Assembly (NCBI RefSeq): GCF_016107655.1 | Contig: NZ_JABASX010000001.1 | Coordinates: 62,001-126,000, forward strand | DNA from: Brevibacterium antiquum | Lineage (GTDB): Bacteria > Actinomycetota > Actinomycetes > Actinomycetales > Brevibacteriaceae | Direction: 5' to 3' | DNA: 64,000 bases | Shown here: positions 51,750 to 60,342 of the stretch, one piece after another | How the letters are laid out: every line of letters begins with the position of its first letter | Numbering within the stretch: the stretch's first letter is position 1 | Program-made: the position numbers and the translations under genes | Notes under the pieces: generated by a model | The model's database searches: none | Seen by the model: the letters and a program-made list of their open reading frames with translations, nothing else | What the model was told of the DNA's origin: nothing

Positions 51750-53486
51750 TCAGTCGGTACCGGCTGCCCCTGCTTTCGCCTCCTGTGCCGCAGCAACGGC
51801 ATCGGCGCGAATGGTGCGGCGCAGAATCTTGCCTGAGCTGGTTTTGGGCAGCTCGTCGATGATGGTCACCTGACGTGGCGCCTTGTACGAGGCCAACTTC
51901 TCGCGACAGAACTCGACGATCGCAGCCTCGGTGACCTCGTCGGCTTCAGGACCCGACTGCAGAGTCACGAACGCGGCGACACTCTCGCCGCGGTACTCGT
52001 CGGGAATGCCGACAACTGCTGCCTCTTGGATTGCAGGGTGTGTGTAGAGGACGTCCTCAACCTCCCGCGGCCAGACCTTGAACCCGGAGGCGTTGATCAT
52101 GTCCTTCTTGCGATCGACGATGAAGAGCCATCCGTCCTCGTTCATGTATCCGACGTCGCCGGTGCGCAGCTCCCCATTCGGGATCTGTTCGGCGGTGGCC
52201 TTCTCATTGTTGATGTATTCGGAAACGACCTCAGGTCCCGAGATGGCGACTTCGCCGATCTCGTTGGGGCCCAGTGGTTCGCCGGAGTCATCGAGGATGC
52301 GGATCATGGTGTCCGGTTGGGGCAGACCGCAGGAAAGATTGCCGCTGTCAGGGTCAACCGGTGCTCGCAGTCCAGGTGGGACGGTGGCGACCTGCGCGCA
52401 GGTCTCTGTCAGGCCATATCCCTGGCCGATGTAGACGCCGGTCCTCTGCTCGAACTTGTTCACCAATCCCTCGGGCAGCGGCGCACCCCCGGACATGATG
52501 CGTTTGAACGATGAGAAGTGATCGGGTGTCGCAGACGGATGAGCCAACATCGCGGTGTAGACCGTCGCCGGTCCGGCCATGTAAGTCGGCCGCTCGCGCA
52601 GGAAGAGTTCGAGAAGCGATCCCGGGTCGAAACGATAGTTGAGGACCAGACGTGCGCCCCCGGCGACACCCGCGATGAACTGGCAGACGAACCCGGTGAT
52701 GTGGAAGATGGGGGCCAAGGTGAGGAAGCCATCGCCTGGCTCGAACGACGGTGTCCGCACACAGTAGCGAGAGTTGCTCGACACGGAGGCATGAGTCCCC
52801 GATGCTCCCTTCGACCGGCCCGAAGTCCCCGAGGTGTAGACGACAATCGCTCTGTCGTCGGGCTTCGGAGCAACCGGTGTGAAATCGGTATCCAGCCTGG
52901 ACTGGACGACGGCCTGGAAGTCGGGGAGATTCGGCACCTGATCTGCGCCGGGATTCTCACCAGGAGTTCCGGGCAGCTCATCGAACATGGAGAAGATCAC
53001 CTCGGGGCCATCGGTCTGGAAGCCGCGATCATCGTTGAGCACAACCACAGGAAGAGATGCCGCATAAGGAGCGACGCGATTCAGGAATGCAGCCTTCGAG
53101 ACCATGAGCCCCTTGACCTCGGCATCGGCGAAGATGTGCTCGAGCTCGCCTCGATACATGGGATTGAGCGGGACAACCACACCACCGACCTTCCAGATTC
53201 CGTAGGTGGCGATCATGAAGGCGGGAGTGTTCTGATCATAGATGGCGACCCGGTCGCCGGACCCGATGCCCTGCTCCGACAGATAAGCAGCGAACGCGGT
53301 GGAATACCGGTCGAATTCCGACCAAGTCAGCGTGAACCCGTAGTAGCTGATGGCCTCTTCATCACCGTACGTTGCGACCGTCGCGGCCAGGTCGCGCAGC
53401 GTTGTGGATTTCTCCAAGGTGTGCGGCTCGTTCGCAAGGTCTCCCCAGGTCTTCAGCCAGGGACGGGTGTCTGTCCACGTGCTCAT
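51750..53486 (-). CDS. AMP-dependent acyl-CoA synthetase (LvaE-like position)
   Basis: A 578-aa ANL-superfamily enzyme that activates a carboxylic acid to acyl-CoA. P-loop VVYTSGTSGRSKGA, A5 GYGLTETCAQ, A7 ELRTGDVGYMNEDGWLFIVDRKKDMI, and the C-terminal GKILRR lysine are present. It is the last gene of a four-gene operon with kinase, SDR and ACAD10/11-like genes. That order of activities suggests it activates a 4-keto or 4-hydroxy acid; this is inference from context. ATG at 53486 has GGAAGTGAAGAG upstream; the longer frame is not needed. Confidence 0.92.
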   Translation of the reverse strand: MSTWTDTRPWLKTWGDLANEPHTLEKSTTLRDLAATVATYGDEEAISYYGFTLTWSEFDRYSTAFAAYLSEQGIGSGDRVAIYDQNTPAFMIATYGIWKVGGVVVPLNPMYRGELEHIFADAEVKGLMVSKAAFLNRVAPYAASLPVVVLNDDRGFQTDGPEVIFSMFDELPGTPGENPGADQVPNLPDFQAVVQSRLDTDFTPVAPKPDDRAIVVYTSGTSGRSKGASGTHASVSSNSRYCVRTPSFEPGDGFLTLAPIFHITGFVCQFIAGVAGGARLVLNYRFDPGSLLELFLRERPTYMAGPATVYTAMLAHPSATPDHFSSFKRIMSGGAPLPEGLVNKFEQRTGVYIGQGYGLTETCAQVATVPPGLRAPVDPDSGNLSCGLPQPDTMIRILDDSGEPLGPNEIGEVAISGPEVVSEYINNEKATAEQIPNGELRTGDVGYMNEDGWLFIVDRKKDMINASGFKVWPREVEDVLYTHPAIQEAAVVGIPDEYRGESVAAFVTLQSGPEADEVTEAAIVEFCREKLASYKAPRQVTIIDELPKTSSGKILRRTIRADAVAAAQEAKAGAAGTD

Positions 53487-53542
53487 CTCTTCACTTCCTT
53501 CATCGTTGAATGGGGTGGCGCACAGCTTGTCCAATTGACCAG

Positions 53543-54748
53543 CTATTTGCGGTACTTCTTCATCTCGTTCCGAGCGATTGAGCGTTTGTGCACCTCATCG
53601 GGGCCGTCGGCCAGACGCAGCGTGCGCATGTGCGCCCACATGCTGGCCAGTGGGAAGTCCTCGGTGACGCCGGCACCGCCGTGGACCTGGATCGCGCGAT
53701 CGATGATCTTCAGCGCCATCGCCGGAGCGACGACCTTGATCTCTGCGATCTCGTTCTTCGCGACCTTGTTGCCGTGCTTGTCCATCATGTCCGCCGCATG
53801 CAGCGTCAGCAGCCTGGCCTGATCGATCTCGATCCGGGCCTCGGCGATCCAGTCCTGGATGTTCGCACGAGACGACAGCTTCTCACCGAAGGTCACGCGC
53901 TCCTCGGCGCGCTTGACCATGAGCTCCAGCGCCCGTTCGGCCGCACCGATCGCACGCATGCAGTGGTGGATTCGGCCCGGGCCCAGGCGGGCCTGACTGA
54001 TCGCGAAGCCCTCACCTTCGCCCTTGAGGATATCGCTGGCGGGGACATGGACGTCTTCGAAGGTGATCTCGGCGTGGCCCTCCCGATCGTGGTAACCGAA
54101 GACGGGGAGGTTGCGCACCACGGTGACACCGGGGGCATCGATCGGGACGACGAGCATCGATTGCTGACGATGCACCTCGGCGTCGGGCGATGTTTTGCCC
54201 ATGATGATGAGCACACGGCAATTGGGGTGCATGCCGTTGGAGGCGAACCATTTGCGGCCGTTGAGGACGAAGCCGTCCTCCGTAGGTTCCATGCGCATCT
54301 CGACGTTCGTGGCATCGGAGCTGGCAACCGCGGGTTCGGTCATGGCGAATGCCGAGGCGATCTCACCGTTGAGCAGAGGCCCCAGGTACTTCTCCTTGTG
54401 CTCATCGGTGCCGAAGCGGGTGAAGACTTCCATGTTGCCAGTGTCAGGGGCGTTGCAGTTGATGGATTCGGGGGCGATCTCGATGCTGTGGCCGGTGATC
54501 TCGGCCAGGGGCGCATACTCGAGGTTCGTCAGTCCCGGCCCCCACTGGGGATCGGGGTGGAAGAGGTTCCACAGTCCCTGGCTCTTGGCCTCGGCCTTGA
54601 GGTCCTCGAGTATCTGCGGCTGAGTGTGCGGGCTGGCTGCCGCGGCCATCTGCTGGGCATAGACGGACTCCGCGGGGTAGACGAAGTCGTCCATGAACTT
54701 CCTCAGACGTTCCTGGTAGTCGCGGCCGCGTTCAGTCGTTTCCAGCAT
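53543..54748 (-). CDS. ACAD10/11-type acyl-CoA dehydrogenase family protein (LvaC-like)
   Basis: A 401-aa ACAD-fold flavoprotein. It has the features of the ACAD10/ACAD11 subfamily rather than of classical dehydrogenases: NAPDTGNMEV (99-108), MTEPAVASSDATN, HRQQSMLVVPID, GHAEITFEDVHVP, RLGPGRIHHCMRAIG (255-269) and IQVHGGAGVTEDFPLA. In the Lva and mammalian pathways this enzyme removes phosphate from a 4-phosphoacyl-CoA to give an enoyl-CoA, which is then hydrated. Its start lies inside the end of the SDR gene (17-bp overlap), so they are coupled. Confidence 0.9.
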   Translation of the reverse strand: MLETTERGRDYQERLRKFMDDFVYPAESVYAQQMAAAASPHTQPQILEDLKAEAKSQGLWNLFHPDPQWGPGLTNLEYAPLAEITGHSIEIAPESINCNAPDTGNMEVFTRFGTDEHKEKYLGPLLNGEIASAFAMTEPAVASSDATNVEMRMEPTEDGFVLNGRKWFASNGMHPNCRVLIIMGKTSPDAEVHRQQSMLVVPIDAPGVTVVRNLPVFGYHDREGHAEITFEDVHVPASDILKGEGEGFAISQARLGPGRIHHCMRAIGAAERALELMVKRAEERVTFGEKLSSRANIQDWIAEARIEIDQARLLTLHAADMMDKHGNKVAKNEIAEIKVVAPAMALKIIDRAIQVHGGAGVTEDFPLASMWAHMRTLRLADGPDEVHKRSIARNEMKKYRK

Positions 54749-55631
54749 GTGTGGTCTCCTCTTTGAGTCGGTTCGCTTCGTTGAGCCGGTTCTGATAGCG
54801 GCTCATGCCTTTGAGCCAGCGGTCGTAGTCGCTGCCCTTCATGCGGTACATGTCGAGCACCTCGGGGTGGGGGAGGATGAGGAACTGCTCTGCTTCGACG
54901 GCATCGAGGGCGACGTCTGCGACGGCGGCGGGTGTGAGCACTGTGCCGGCTTCGGTGACTGCTGCCTGTGCCGGCCCGTCGGCACCACTGGCGCGCAGCA
55001 GGTCGGTGTCGACGCCCATCGGAGCGATGACCGAGGCCCGGATTCCGTCTTCGCGGTAGGTCAGGGACAACCATTCGGCGAACCCGACCGAGGCGTGCTT
55101 GGTCACCGAATACGCGGCCGATCCGATCTGTGTGAGCAGGCCCGCCGCCGAGGCGGTCGCGACGAAATATCCCGCCCCGGCCTCCTGCCAGCGGGGGATG
55201 AGGGCTTGGGCTGCGCGGATGTGGGCGCGCAGGTTGACGTCGATGATTGCGTCCCAATCACCGTCGGAATCACCGAGTCCCGCGGGACCGATGATGCCGG
55301 CGTTCGCGAAGTACATGTCGACCCCGCCGAGGCGGTCGTCGGTGAAGGCGATGAGATCGTCGATTCCGTCGACCGAGGATACATCGCCCACCCATGCGTG
55401 GACTGCGGCGGGGGAGCCGAGTCCCACGGCGGTGTCGGTGACCGCGGGGGAGAGATCGGCGAGGACGACTCGGGCACCGCGCGCGATCAGTTCGGTTGCC
55501 AGCGCCGCACCGATCCCGCCGGCGCCGCCGGTGACGATGACGCGTTTGTCGGTAATGGGGTTCTTCACGCCGTCGCCGGAGGCCGTCGTATTGCCGATGG
55601 AGGGCGCCGTGTTGTACTCATGTGCGTTCAT
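54732..55631 (-). CDS. Short-chain dehydrogenase/reductase (LvaD-like position)
   Basis: A 299-aa classical SDR: nucleotide motif TGGAGGIG (34-41), ANAG (109-112), catalytic Ser161, Tyr174 and Lys178 in YSVTK. The C-terminal 60 residues are longer than in minimal SDRs. In the inferred pathway it would interconvert 4-keto- and 4-hydroxyacyl-CoA. The start is the ATG overlapping the kinase stop (ATGA). An alternative reading is an ordinary SDR of lipid metabolism. Confidence 0.9.
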   Translation of the reverse strand: MNAHEYNTAPSIGNTTASGDGVKNPITDKRVIVTGGAGGIGAALATELIARGARVVLADLSPAVTDTAVGLGSPAAVHAWVGDVSSVDGIDDLIAFTDDRLGGVDMYFANAGIIGPAGLGDSDGDWDAIIDVNLRAHIRAAQALIPRWQEAGAGYFVATASAAGLLTQIGSAAYSVTKHASVGFAEWLSLTYREDGIRASVIAPMGVDTDLLRASGADGPAQAAVTEAGTVLTPAAVADVALDAVEAEQFLILPHPEVLDMYRMKGSDYDRWLKGMSRYQNRLNEANRLKEETTHAGND

Positions 55632-56662
55632 GACTTCTCCAGAAGGGTCAGAGCCTGGCGAGCGAGGTCTTCGACTCCGGCGCCAGCGGCTTCCGGATCG
55701 AGGTCGAGGTCTCCCATCTTGCCGGTCACCAGGCGTGTGTAGACACCTTCGCGGATGCACGCGAGCTTCCACATCGCGAAGGCCTCGTAGTAGCCGACGT
55801 CGTGGACCTCGTGTCCGCTGACTTCCTGGTAGCGGTCGATGATCTCCTCGGCTTCAGGGAAACCGAGGTCGGGGGTCGGCACCCAGATGCTCGTGTAGTC
55901 CGTAGGCACCGTGAGCATCGCGACGAAGTATCCCAGATCGGTGAGCACCTCGCCGACTGCCGTGAGCTCCCAGTCGACGACGGCGTTGACGCCGCCGTCG
56001 GGGGCGAAGATCATGTTGTTGGGTTTGAAGTCGCCGTGGGCCAGACCAACGGGGCTGCCGGCCGGATCTGGCATTCTCTCGGCGAGAGCGTCGTGGACCT
56101 CATGGATGATGGGGATGTCGCGCATGGAGATCTCTTCGACCTGCCCGAGCCAGCGTCGCAGCTGCCGTTCGATGAGACCGCCGTTTCGGCGCAGATCCCC
56201 GAGCCCCACTTCGTCGATGTCGACGCGATGGATCGCCGCCAGCGTATCGACCATGCCGAACGCGCACGCCCGCTTGTCGTCGGTTCCCAGTCCAGCAGGT
56301 ATCCGCGCCCAATCGGAGGGTTCATTGATGGCGAACCCGGGGCAGTGCTCCATGAAGACGAAGGGCACGTCGAGGACCTCAGGGTCGTCGACGATGTCGA
56401 TGACGTGGGGGACGGGCACAGGGCTGTCAGACAGCGCTGCCATGATCCGACCCTCACGGGAGACATTGTGGGCACTTCCACCGGAGTGACCGAGCGGTGG
56501 ACGTCGGAGCACCCAGCGCGGGAGCCCGTCCACGGTGATCGTGAAAGTGAGATTTGAGCGTCCGATGGACATGACTTCGACGTCGAAGTCCGTGACTCCG
56601 AACCGGTCCTCAATCCATCGCCCGATGGTTGAGGGATCGAATCCTGCAGGTGCTGTGGTCAA
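55628..56662 (-). CDS. APH-fold phosphotransferase, ACAD10/11 kinase-like (LvaA-like)
   Basis: A 344-aa aminoglycoside-phosphotransferase-fold kinase. It carries WVLRRPPLG near 50-58, HNVSREGRIMAAL, VPVPHVIDI, the catalytic loop HGDFKPNN (209-216) and the metal motif VVDWE (Asp230). These match the kinase domain of mammalian ACAD10/11 and LvaA, which phosphorylate the 4-hydroxyl of acyl-CoAs. It is the first gene of the four-gene operon. TTG start with GGGAGGG eight bases upstream; an operator-like palindrome lies 17 bp further on. Confidence 0.9.
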   Translation of the reverse strand: MTTAPAGFDPSTIGRWIEDRFGVTDFDVEVMSIGRSNLTFTITVDGLPRWVLRRPPLGHSGGSAHNVSREGRIMAALSDSPVPVPHVIDIVDDPEVLDVPFVFMEHCPGFAINEPSDWARIPAGLGTDDKRACAFGMVDTLAAIHRVDIDEVGLGDLRRNGGLIERQLRRWLGQVEEISMRDIPIIHEVHDALAERMPDPAGSPVGLAHGDFKPNNMIFAPDGGVNAVVDWELTAVGEVLTDLGYFVAMLTVPTDYTSIWVPTPDLGFPEAEEIIDRYQEVSGHEVHDVGYYEAFAMWKLACIREGVYTRLVTGKMGDLDLDPEAAGAGVEDLARQALTLLEKS

Positions 56663-56678
56663 CGTCGACCCTCCCGAG

Positions 56679-56692
56679 TGAACAATCGTTCA
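56679..56692. promoter_or_regulatory. TetR-type operator candidate
   Basis: TGAACAATCGTTCA is a perfect 5-4-5 palindrome in the 153-bp gap between the divergent kinase operon and the quinone-oxidoreductase gene. Its form fits operators of TetR-family acyl-CoA regulators; the cluster encodes one at 61101-61799. Confidence 0.55.
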
Positions 56693-56815
56693 GTTTCAAT
56701 CACAGTATTCAACCCAGGCGTGGGAGTCAAGCTGAAATCGTGATGCCGGTCACTACCGAATGTGATAGTGATGAGTGGGTCATCCCACGCTTCTTTCATC
56801 CACAGTGAGGACATC

Positions 56816-57787
56816 ATGAGAGCCATTCGCGTTGCCACCCTGACCGGACCAGACGATGTTGAGCTTGCGGAAGTCGACCGGCCGGCTCCGGGGCACGGCG
56901 AGGTCCTCGTCGAGGTCGCCTATGCCGGCGTGACGTTCCCCGAACTGCTCCAGACCAGGGGCATGTACCAGGTCAAGCATGACCTGCCCTTCGTCCTCGG
57001 GTCGGAAGCAGCCGGCATCGTCGCCGAGGCGGGCCCTGGGTCCCGGTTCTCCGTAGGTGACCGTGTGGCTGCGATTCCCGGCAAAGGCTCGTTCGCGGAG
57101 TTCATGGTCGTCTCCGACGAGCAGACAGTGCCCGTGCCTGATGGCATCAGCCTGGCCCACGCTGCTGGAATGCCGATGAACGTGCTCACCGCGGACTTCG
57201 CGCTGCGCTTGAGGGCGCAGGCGAAGGCCGGACAGTCCATCCTCGTCCATGGCGCAGCCGGAGGACTCGGATCGGCGGCGGTGCAGATGGCGCTGGCCAT
57301 CGGCCTCGAAGTCATCGGCGTGGTCTCGACCGAGGCCAAGGCCCAGACGGTGCGCGAGCTCGGCGCCACACATGTGGTCATGGCAGAGGGCTTCAAGGAC
57401 GCGACCAAGGAGATCTGCCCGAACGGAGTCGACTATGTCTTCGACCCGGTCGGCGGGGACCGCTTCACCGACTCGACCCGAGTCCTCGCGCCCTACGGCC
57501 GACTTCTCGTCCTCGGATTCACCGCCGGTGAGATCCCCTCGGTCAAGGTCAATCGTCTGCTGCTGAAGAACATCTCCGTCGACGGTGTGGCCTGGGGTGC
57601 CGCGACCCGCGAGCGGCCTGGTTACATCGCCGAACAGTGGGACGCTATCGCTGACTATGTGGCTGCGGGCAAGCTCAATCCCGCGATCCACGGCACCTAC
57701 CCGCTCAGCGACGCTGCGACCGCGATCGGCGAACTCGACTCACGCAGCGTCCAGGGAAAGGTCCTCCTCGAAGTCAAAGGCGAGTGA
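56816..57787 (+). CDS. NADPH:quinone oxidoreductase family protein (zinc-free MDR)
   Basis: A 323-aa medium-chain dehydrogenase/reductase: GroES-like N-terminus (PAPGHGEVLVEVAYAGVTFP), VLGSEAAGIVAEAG, VGDRVAA, the nucleotide motif HGAAGGLGSAAVQMA, and DYVFDPVGGDRF. The catalytic zinc Cys/His ligands are absent, as in quinone oxidoreductases. Divergent from the kinase operon across the operator candidate, so probably co-regulated. Its stop abuts the stop of the convergent dehydrogenase gene with no gap. ATG with GAGG eight bases upstream. Confidence 0.92.
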   Translation: MRAIRVATLTGPDDVELAEVDRPAPGHGEVLVEVAYAGVTFPELLQTRGMYQVKHDLPFVLGSEAAGIVAEAGPGSRFSVGDRVAAIPGKGSFAEFMVVSDEQTVPVPDGISLAHAAGMPMNVLTADFALRLRAQAKAGQSILVHGAAGGLGSAAVQMALAIGLEVIGVVSTEAKAQTVRELGATHVVMAEGFKDATKEICPNGVDYVFDPVGGDRFTDSTRVLAPYGRLLVLGFTAGEIPSVKVNRLLLKNISVDGVAWGAATRERPGYIAEQWDAIADYVAAGKLNPAIHGTYPLSDAATAIGELDSRSVQGKVLLEVKGE

Positions 57788-58954
57788 CTATTTCCTGCGG
57801 TAGCGCTTGGCGATATCGCGGCCGACGAGTTCCTTCATCACCTCGTTCGATCCGCCGAATATCGCCTGGACGCGGCTGTCCTTGAACGCTCGGGTAATCG
57901 GGTATTCGAGCATGTAGCCATAGCCGCCGAAGAGCTGCAGACACCGGTTGATGACCTCGATCTCGAGATCAGACCCGAGGTACTTCGCCTTGGCCGCATC
58001 GACGGGAGACAGTTCTCCGGCGTTGAGGGCCAGGGCGCAGCGGTCGACGAATGCTTCGAGGGCATCGACGCGGGTCTCGAGCTCGGCGAGCTCGAAGCGC
58101 GTGTTCTGGAAGTCACCGATGGTCTGCCCGAAGGCCGGTCTGGTGAAGACGTACTCGCCTGTCCATGCCAGTGCTGCCCTGGCGCCCGCCAACGTCCCGG
58201 ATCCGATGAGCATGCGTTCGGTCGGCAGGTTGACCATGAGGTGGATGAACCCCTGGTCGAGCTCGCCGAGGAGGGCATCGGCGGGCACGCGCACATCGGA
58301 GAACGACAGCTCCGAGGTGTCCTGGGCATCCATGCCCAGCTTCTTGAGCTTGCGTCCTCGTTCGAAGCCCGGTGTGCCGTCATCGACGATGAACAGCGAC
58401 GTGCCCTGGGACGGTTTGGCATCGGGGTCGGTGCGCGCGACGACGATGACGAAGTCGCAGTGATAGCCGTTGGTGATGAAGGTCTTCGCACCGTTGATCA
58501 CCCAGTCGTCGCCGTCGCGCACGGCCTTGGTCGTGATGCCCTGGAGGTCCGAGCCGGCATTCGGTTCGGTCATGGCGATCGCACCGATCGACTCGCCCGA
58601 GGCCAGGCCCGGCAGGTACTTCTCCTTCTGCGCCTGGGTGCCGAAGGCCAACAGATAGCCGGGAACGATGCCGTCGGACACGCCCCATCCACTGGTGGTC
58701 CCGCCGACACCTCGGCGGGCGATCTCTTCGCTGCGGACCATCTCGAACCGGAAGTCATCGACCCCGGCCCCGCCGAATTCCTCGGGGATGGTCAGGCCGA
58801 TGACCCCCGCCTCGGCGGCCTTCTTCCACATCGATCTGTCGACGAGATGGTCTTCCTCCCAGGCCTCGACATGGGGTACGACCTCACGGTCGAGGAAGGT
58901 CGCGACGGTGCCGCGGAAGGCTTCGTGGTCCTCGTTGTACAGGTTTCTCTTCAC
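57788..58954 (-). CDS. Acyl-CoA dehydrogenase
   Basis: A 388-aa FAD enzyme introducing the alpha,beta double bond in acyl-CoA. ACAD motifs are in order: IGLTIPEEFGGAGVDD, IGAIAMTEPNAGSDLQG, VINGAKTFITNGYHCD, QTIGDFQNTRFELAEL and LQLFGGYGYMLEYPITRAF with C-terminal IFGGSNEVMKELVGR. It differs from the ACAD10/11-like protein of the neighbouring operon and looks like an ordinary medium/long-chain or branched-chain dehydrogenase. GTG start with GAGGAC upstream. It follows the thiolase gene by 37 bp on the same strand. Confidence 0.93.
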   Translation of the reverse strand: MKRNLYNEDHEAFRGTVATFLDREVVPHVEAWEEDHLVDRSMWKKAAEAGVIGLTIPEEFGGAGVDDFRFEMVRSEEIARRGVGGTTSGWGVSDGIVPGYLLAFGTQAQKEKYLPGLASGESIGAIAMTEPNAGSDLQGITTKAVRDGDDWVINGAKTFITNGYHCDFVIVVARTDPDAKPSQGTSLFIVDDGTPGFERGRKLKKLGMDAQDTSELSFSDVRVPADALLGELDQGFIHLMVNLPTERMLIGSGTLAGARAALAWTGEYVFTRPAFGQTIGDFQNTRFELAELETRVDALEAFVDRCALALNAGELSPVDAAKAKYLGSDLEIEVINRCLQLFGGYGYMLEYPITRAFKDSRVQAIFGGSNEVMKELVGRDIAKRYRRK

Positions 58955-58991
58955 AGGTGGTGTCCTCTTCGTCGATCGGGTTCAGGCGGTT

Positions 58992-60134
58992 TCAGAGCAG
59001 TTCGAGGATGGTGGCGTTGGCCTGTCCGCCGCCCTCGCACATCGACTGCAGGCCGTAGCGGATTCCCTGCTGCTGCATGTGGTGGATCATCGTCGTCATC
59101 AGCCTTGCCCCCGAGCCGCCGAGGGGGTGGCCCAGTGCGATGGCCCCGCCGTTGGGGTTGAGGCGGTTGATGTCGGCACCGGTCTCGGCCAGCCAGGCCA
59201 GGGGCACCGAAGCGAAGGCTTCGTTGATCTCGAAGACTCCGATTTCGTCGACGGAGAGCCCGGATCTCTTCAGCGCCTTCGCGGTCGCGGGAATGGGGCC
59301 GGTGAGCATGATGACGGGATCGGCGCCGGCGAGGACGGCTGTGTGCACCTTCGCCATCGGAGTCAGGCCAAGTTCCTTGGCCTTGGCCGAGGTCATCATC
59401 AGCAGGGCTGCCGAACCATCAGAGATCTGAGAGGCGTTGCCTGCAGTGACGACGCCGTCCTGTTTGAACACGGTATCGAGACCGGCCAGCGTGTCCACAC
59501 TGGTGCCGCGGCGGATGCCCTCGTCGGTTCTGACCTCTCCGGCGTGCGTGGGGACGGGGATGATCTGTGAGTCGAAGCGACCGGCATCGGTGGCTGCGGC
59601 TGCGAGTTCGTGGGAGCGCACGGCGAGTTCGTCGAGCTGGGTGCGGCTGAGCTTCCACTGTTCGGCGATCATCTCAGCGCCGATGCCCTGGTTCGGCTTG
59701 ACGTTGTCATAGCGGGCGTTGAACTTCTCACCGTATGGGGACGCGCCGGCGGCAGATGAGCCCATGGGTACGCGGGACATGGACTCGACGCCGCCTGCGA
59801 CGACGACATCGTAGTGACCGGCGATGAGCCCGGCCGCAGCGAAGTGCACGGCCTGCTGCGAGGAGCCGCATTGCCGGTCGACGGTGACGCCGGGCACCGA
59901 CTCGGGGAGCCCGGCGGATAGGGCGACGGTGCGTGCGATGTCACCGGTCTGTTCGCCGGACTGGGATACGCATCCGAAGATGACGTCGTCGATGGCTGCC
60001 GGATCGATTACGGTCTGGGCAACGACATCGGCCACGGCGGTGGCGCCCAGATCGGCCGGGTGGATGCCCGAGAGCATGCCCTTGCGCTTGCCTGTCGGTG
60101 TGCGCCGTGCGGCGACGATGACTGCGTCGTTCAT
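58992..60134 (-). CDS. Acetyl-CoA acyltransferase (thiolase)
   Basis: A 380-aa thiolase: nucleophile Cys89 in DRQCGSSQQAVHFAA, VVVAGGVESMSRVPMG, NEAFA (in INEAFASVPLAW), GGAIALGHPLGGSGAR and the second Cys in MCEGGGQANA. It cleaves 3-ketoacyl-CoA to acyl-CoA and acetyl-CoA, the last step of beta-oxidation. The start is the ATG with GAGGAG seven bases upstream; the longer frame is not needed. It is divergent from the HSD10-like SDR. Confidence 0.95.
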   Translation of the reverse strand: MNDAVIVAARRTPTGKRKGMLSGIHPADLGATAVADVVAQTVIDPAAIDDVIFGCVSQSGEQTGDIARTVALSAGLPESVPGVTVDRQCGSSQQAVHFAAAGLIAGHYDVVVAGGVESMSRVPMGSSAAGASPYGEKFNARYDNVKPNQGIGAEMIAEQWKLSRTQLDELAVRSHELAAAATDAGRFDSQIIPVPTHAGEVRTDEGIRRGTSVDTLAGLDTVFKQDGVVTAGNASQISDGSAALLMMTSAKAKELGLTPMAKVHTAVLAGADPVIMLTGPIPATAKALKRSGLSVDEIGVFEINEAFASVPLAWLAETGADINRLNPNGGAIALGHPLGGSGARLMTTMIHHMQQQGIRYGLQSMCEGGGQANATILELL

Positions 60135-60211
60135 CTGTGCTCCTCTGTGACGGTGATCGTGCGGTGCGGGTTCCTGTGCCGACTTCTGTGCCGAGTGGCG
60201 AAGAATCCGCT

Positions 60212-60256
60212 GTGAAAATGTGACCCAGATAACTGATCGTGCGTTAAGATTTTCAC
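60212..60256. promoter_or_regulatory. Inverted repeat in the thiolase/SDR divergent promoter region
   Basis: GTGAAAAT (60212-60219) and ATTTTCAC (60249-60256) are inverted, 29 bases apart. They lie in the 208-bp gap between the divergent thiolase and SDR genes. GTTAAGAT just before the right arm is a possible -10. Likely a regulator site or overlapping promoters. Confidence 0.4.
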
Positions 60257-60342
60257 GAAGACGAGAAACAGTCAAGACAGACCGTAAGTTCGCCAGGTAG
60301 TGGTTTCGGCGAATGCAGAGTCGAATGCAGAGGAGTCATCAG

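Noticed and set aside
52518-54766. Plus-strand open frames antisense to the acyl-CoA synthetase and ACAD10/11-like genes
   Set aside because: Both sense genes carry complete family motifs; the plus-strand frames carry none.
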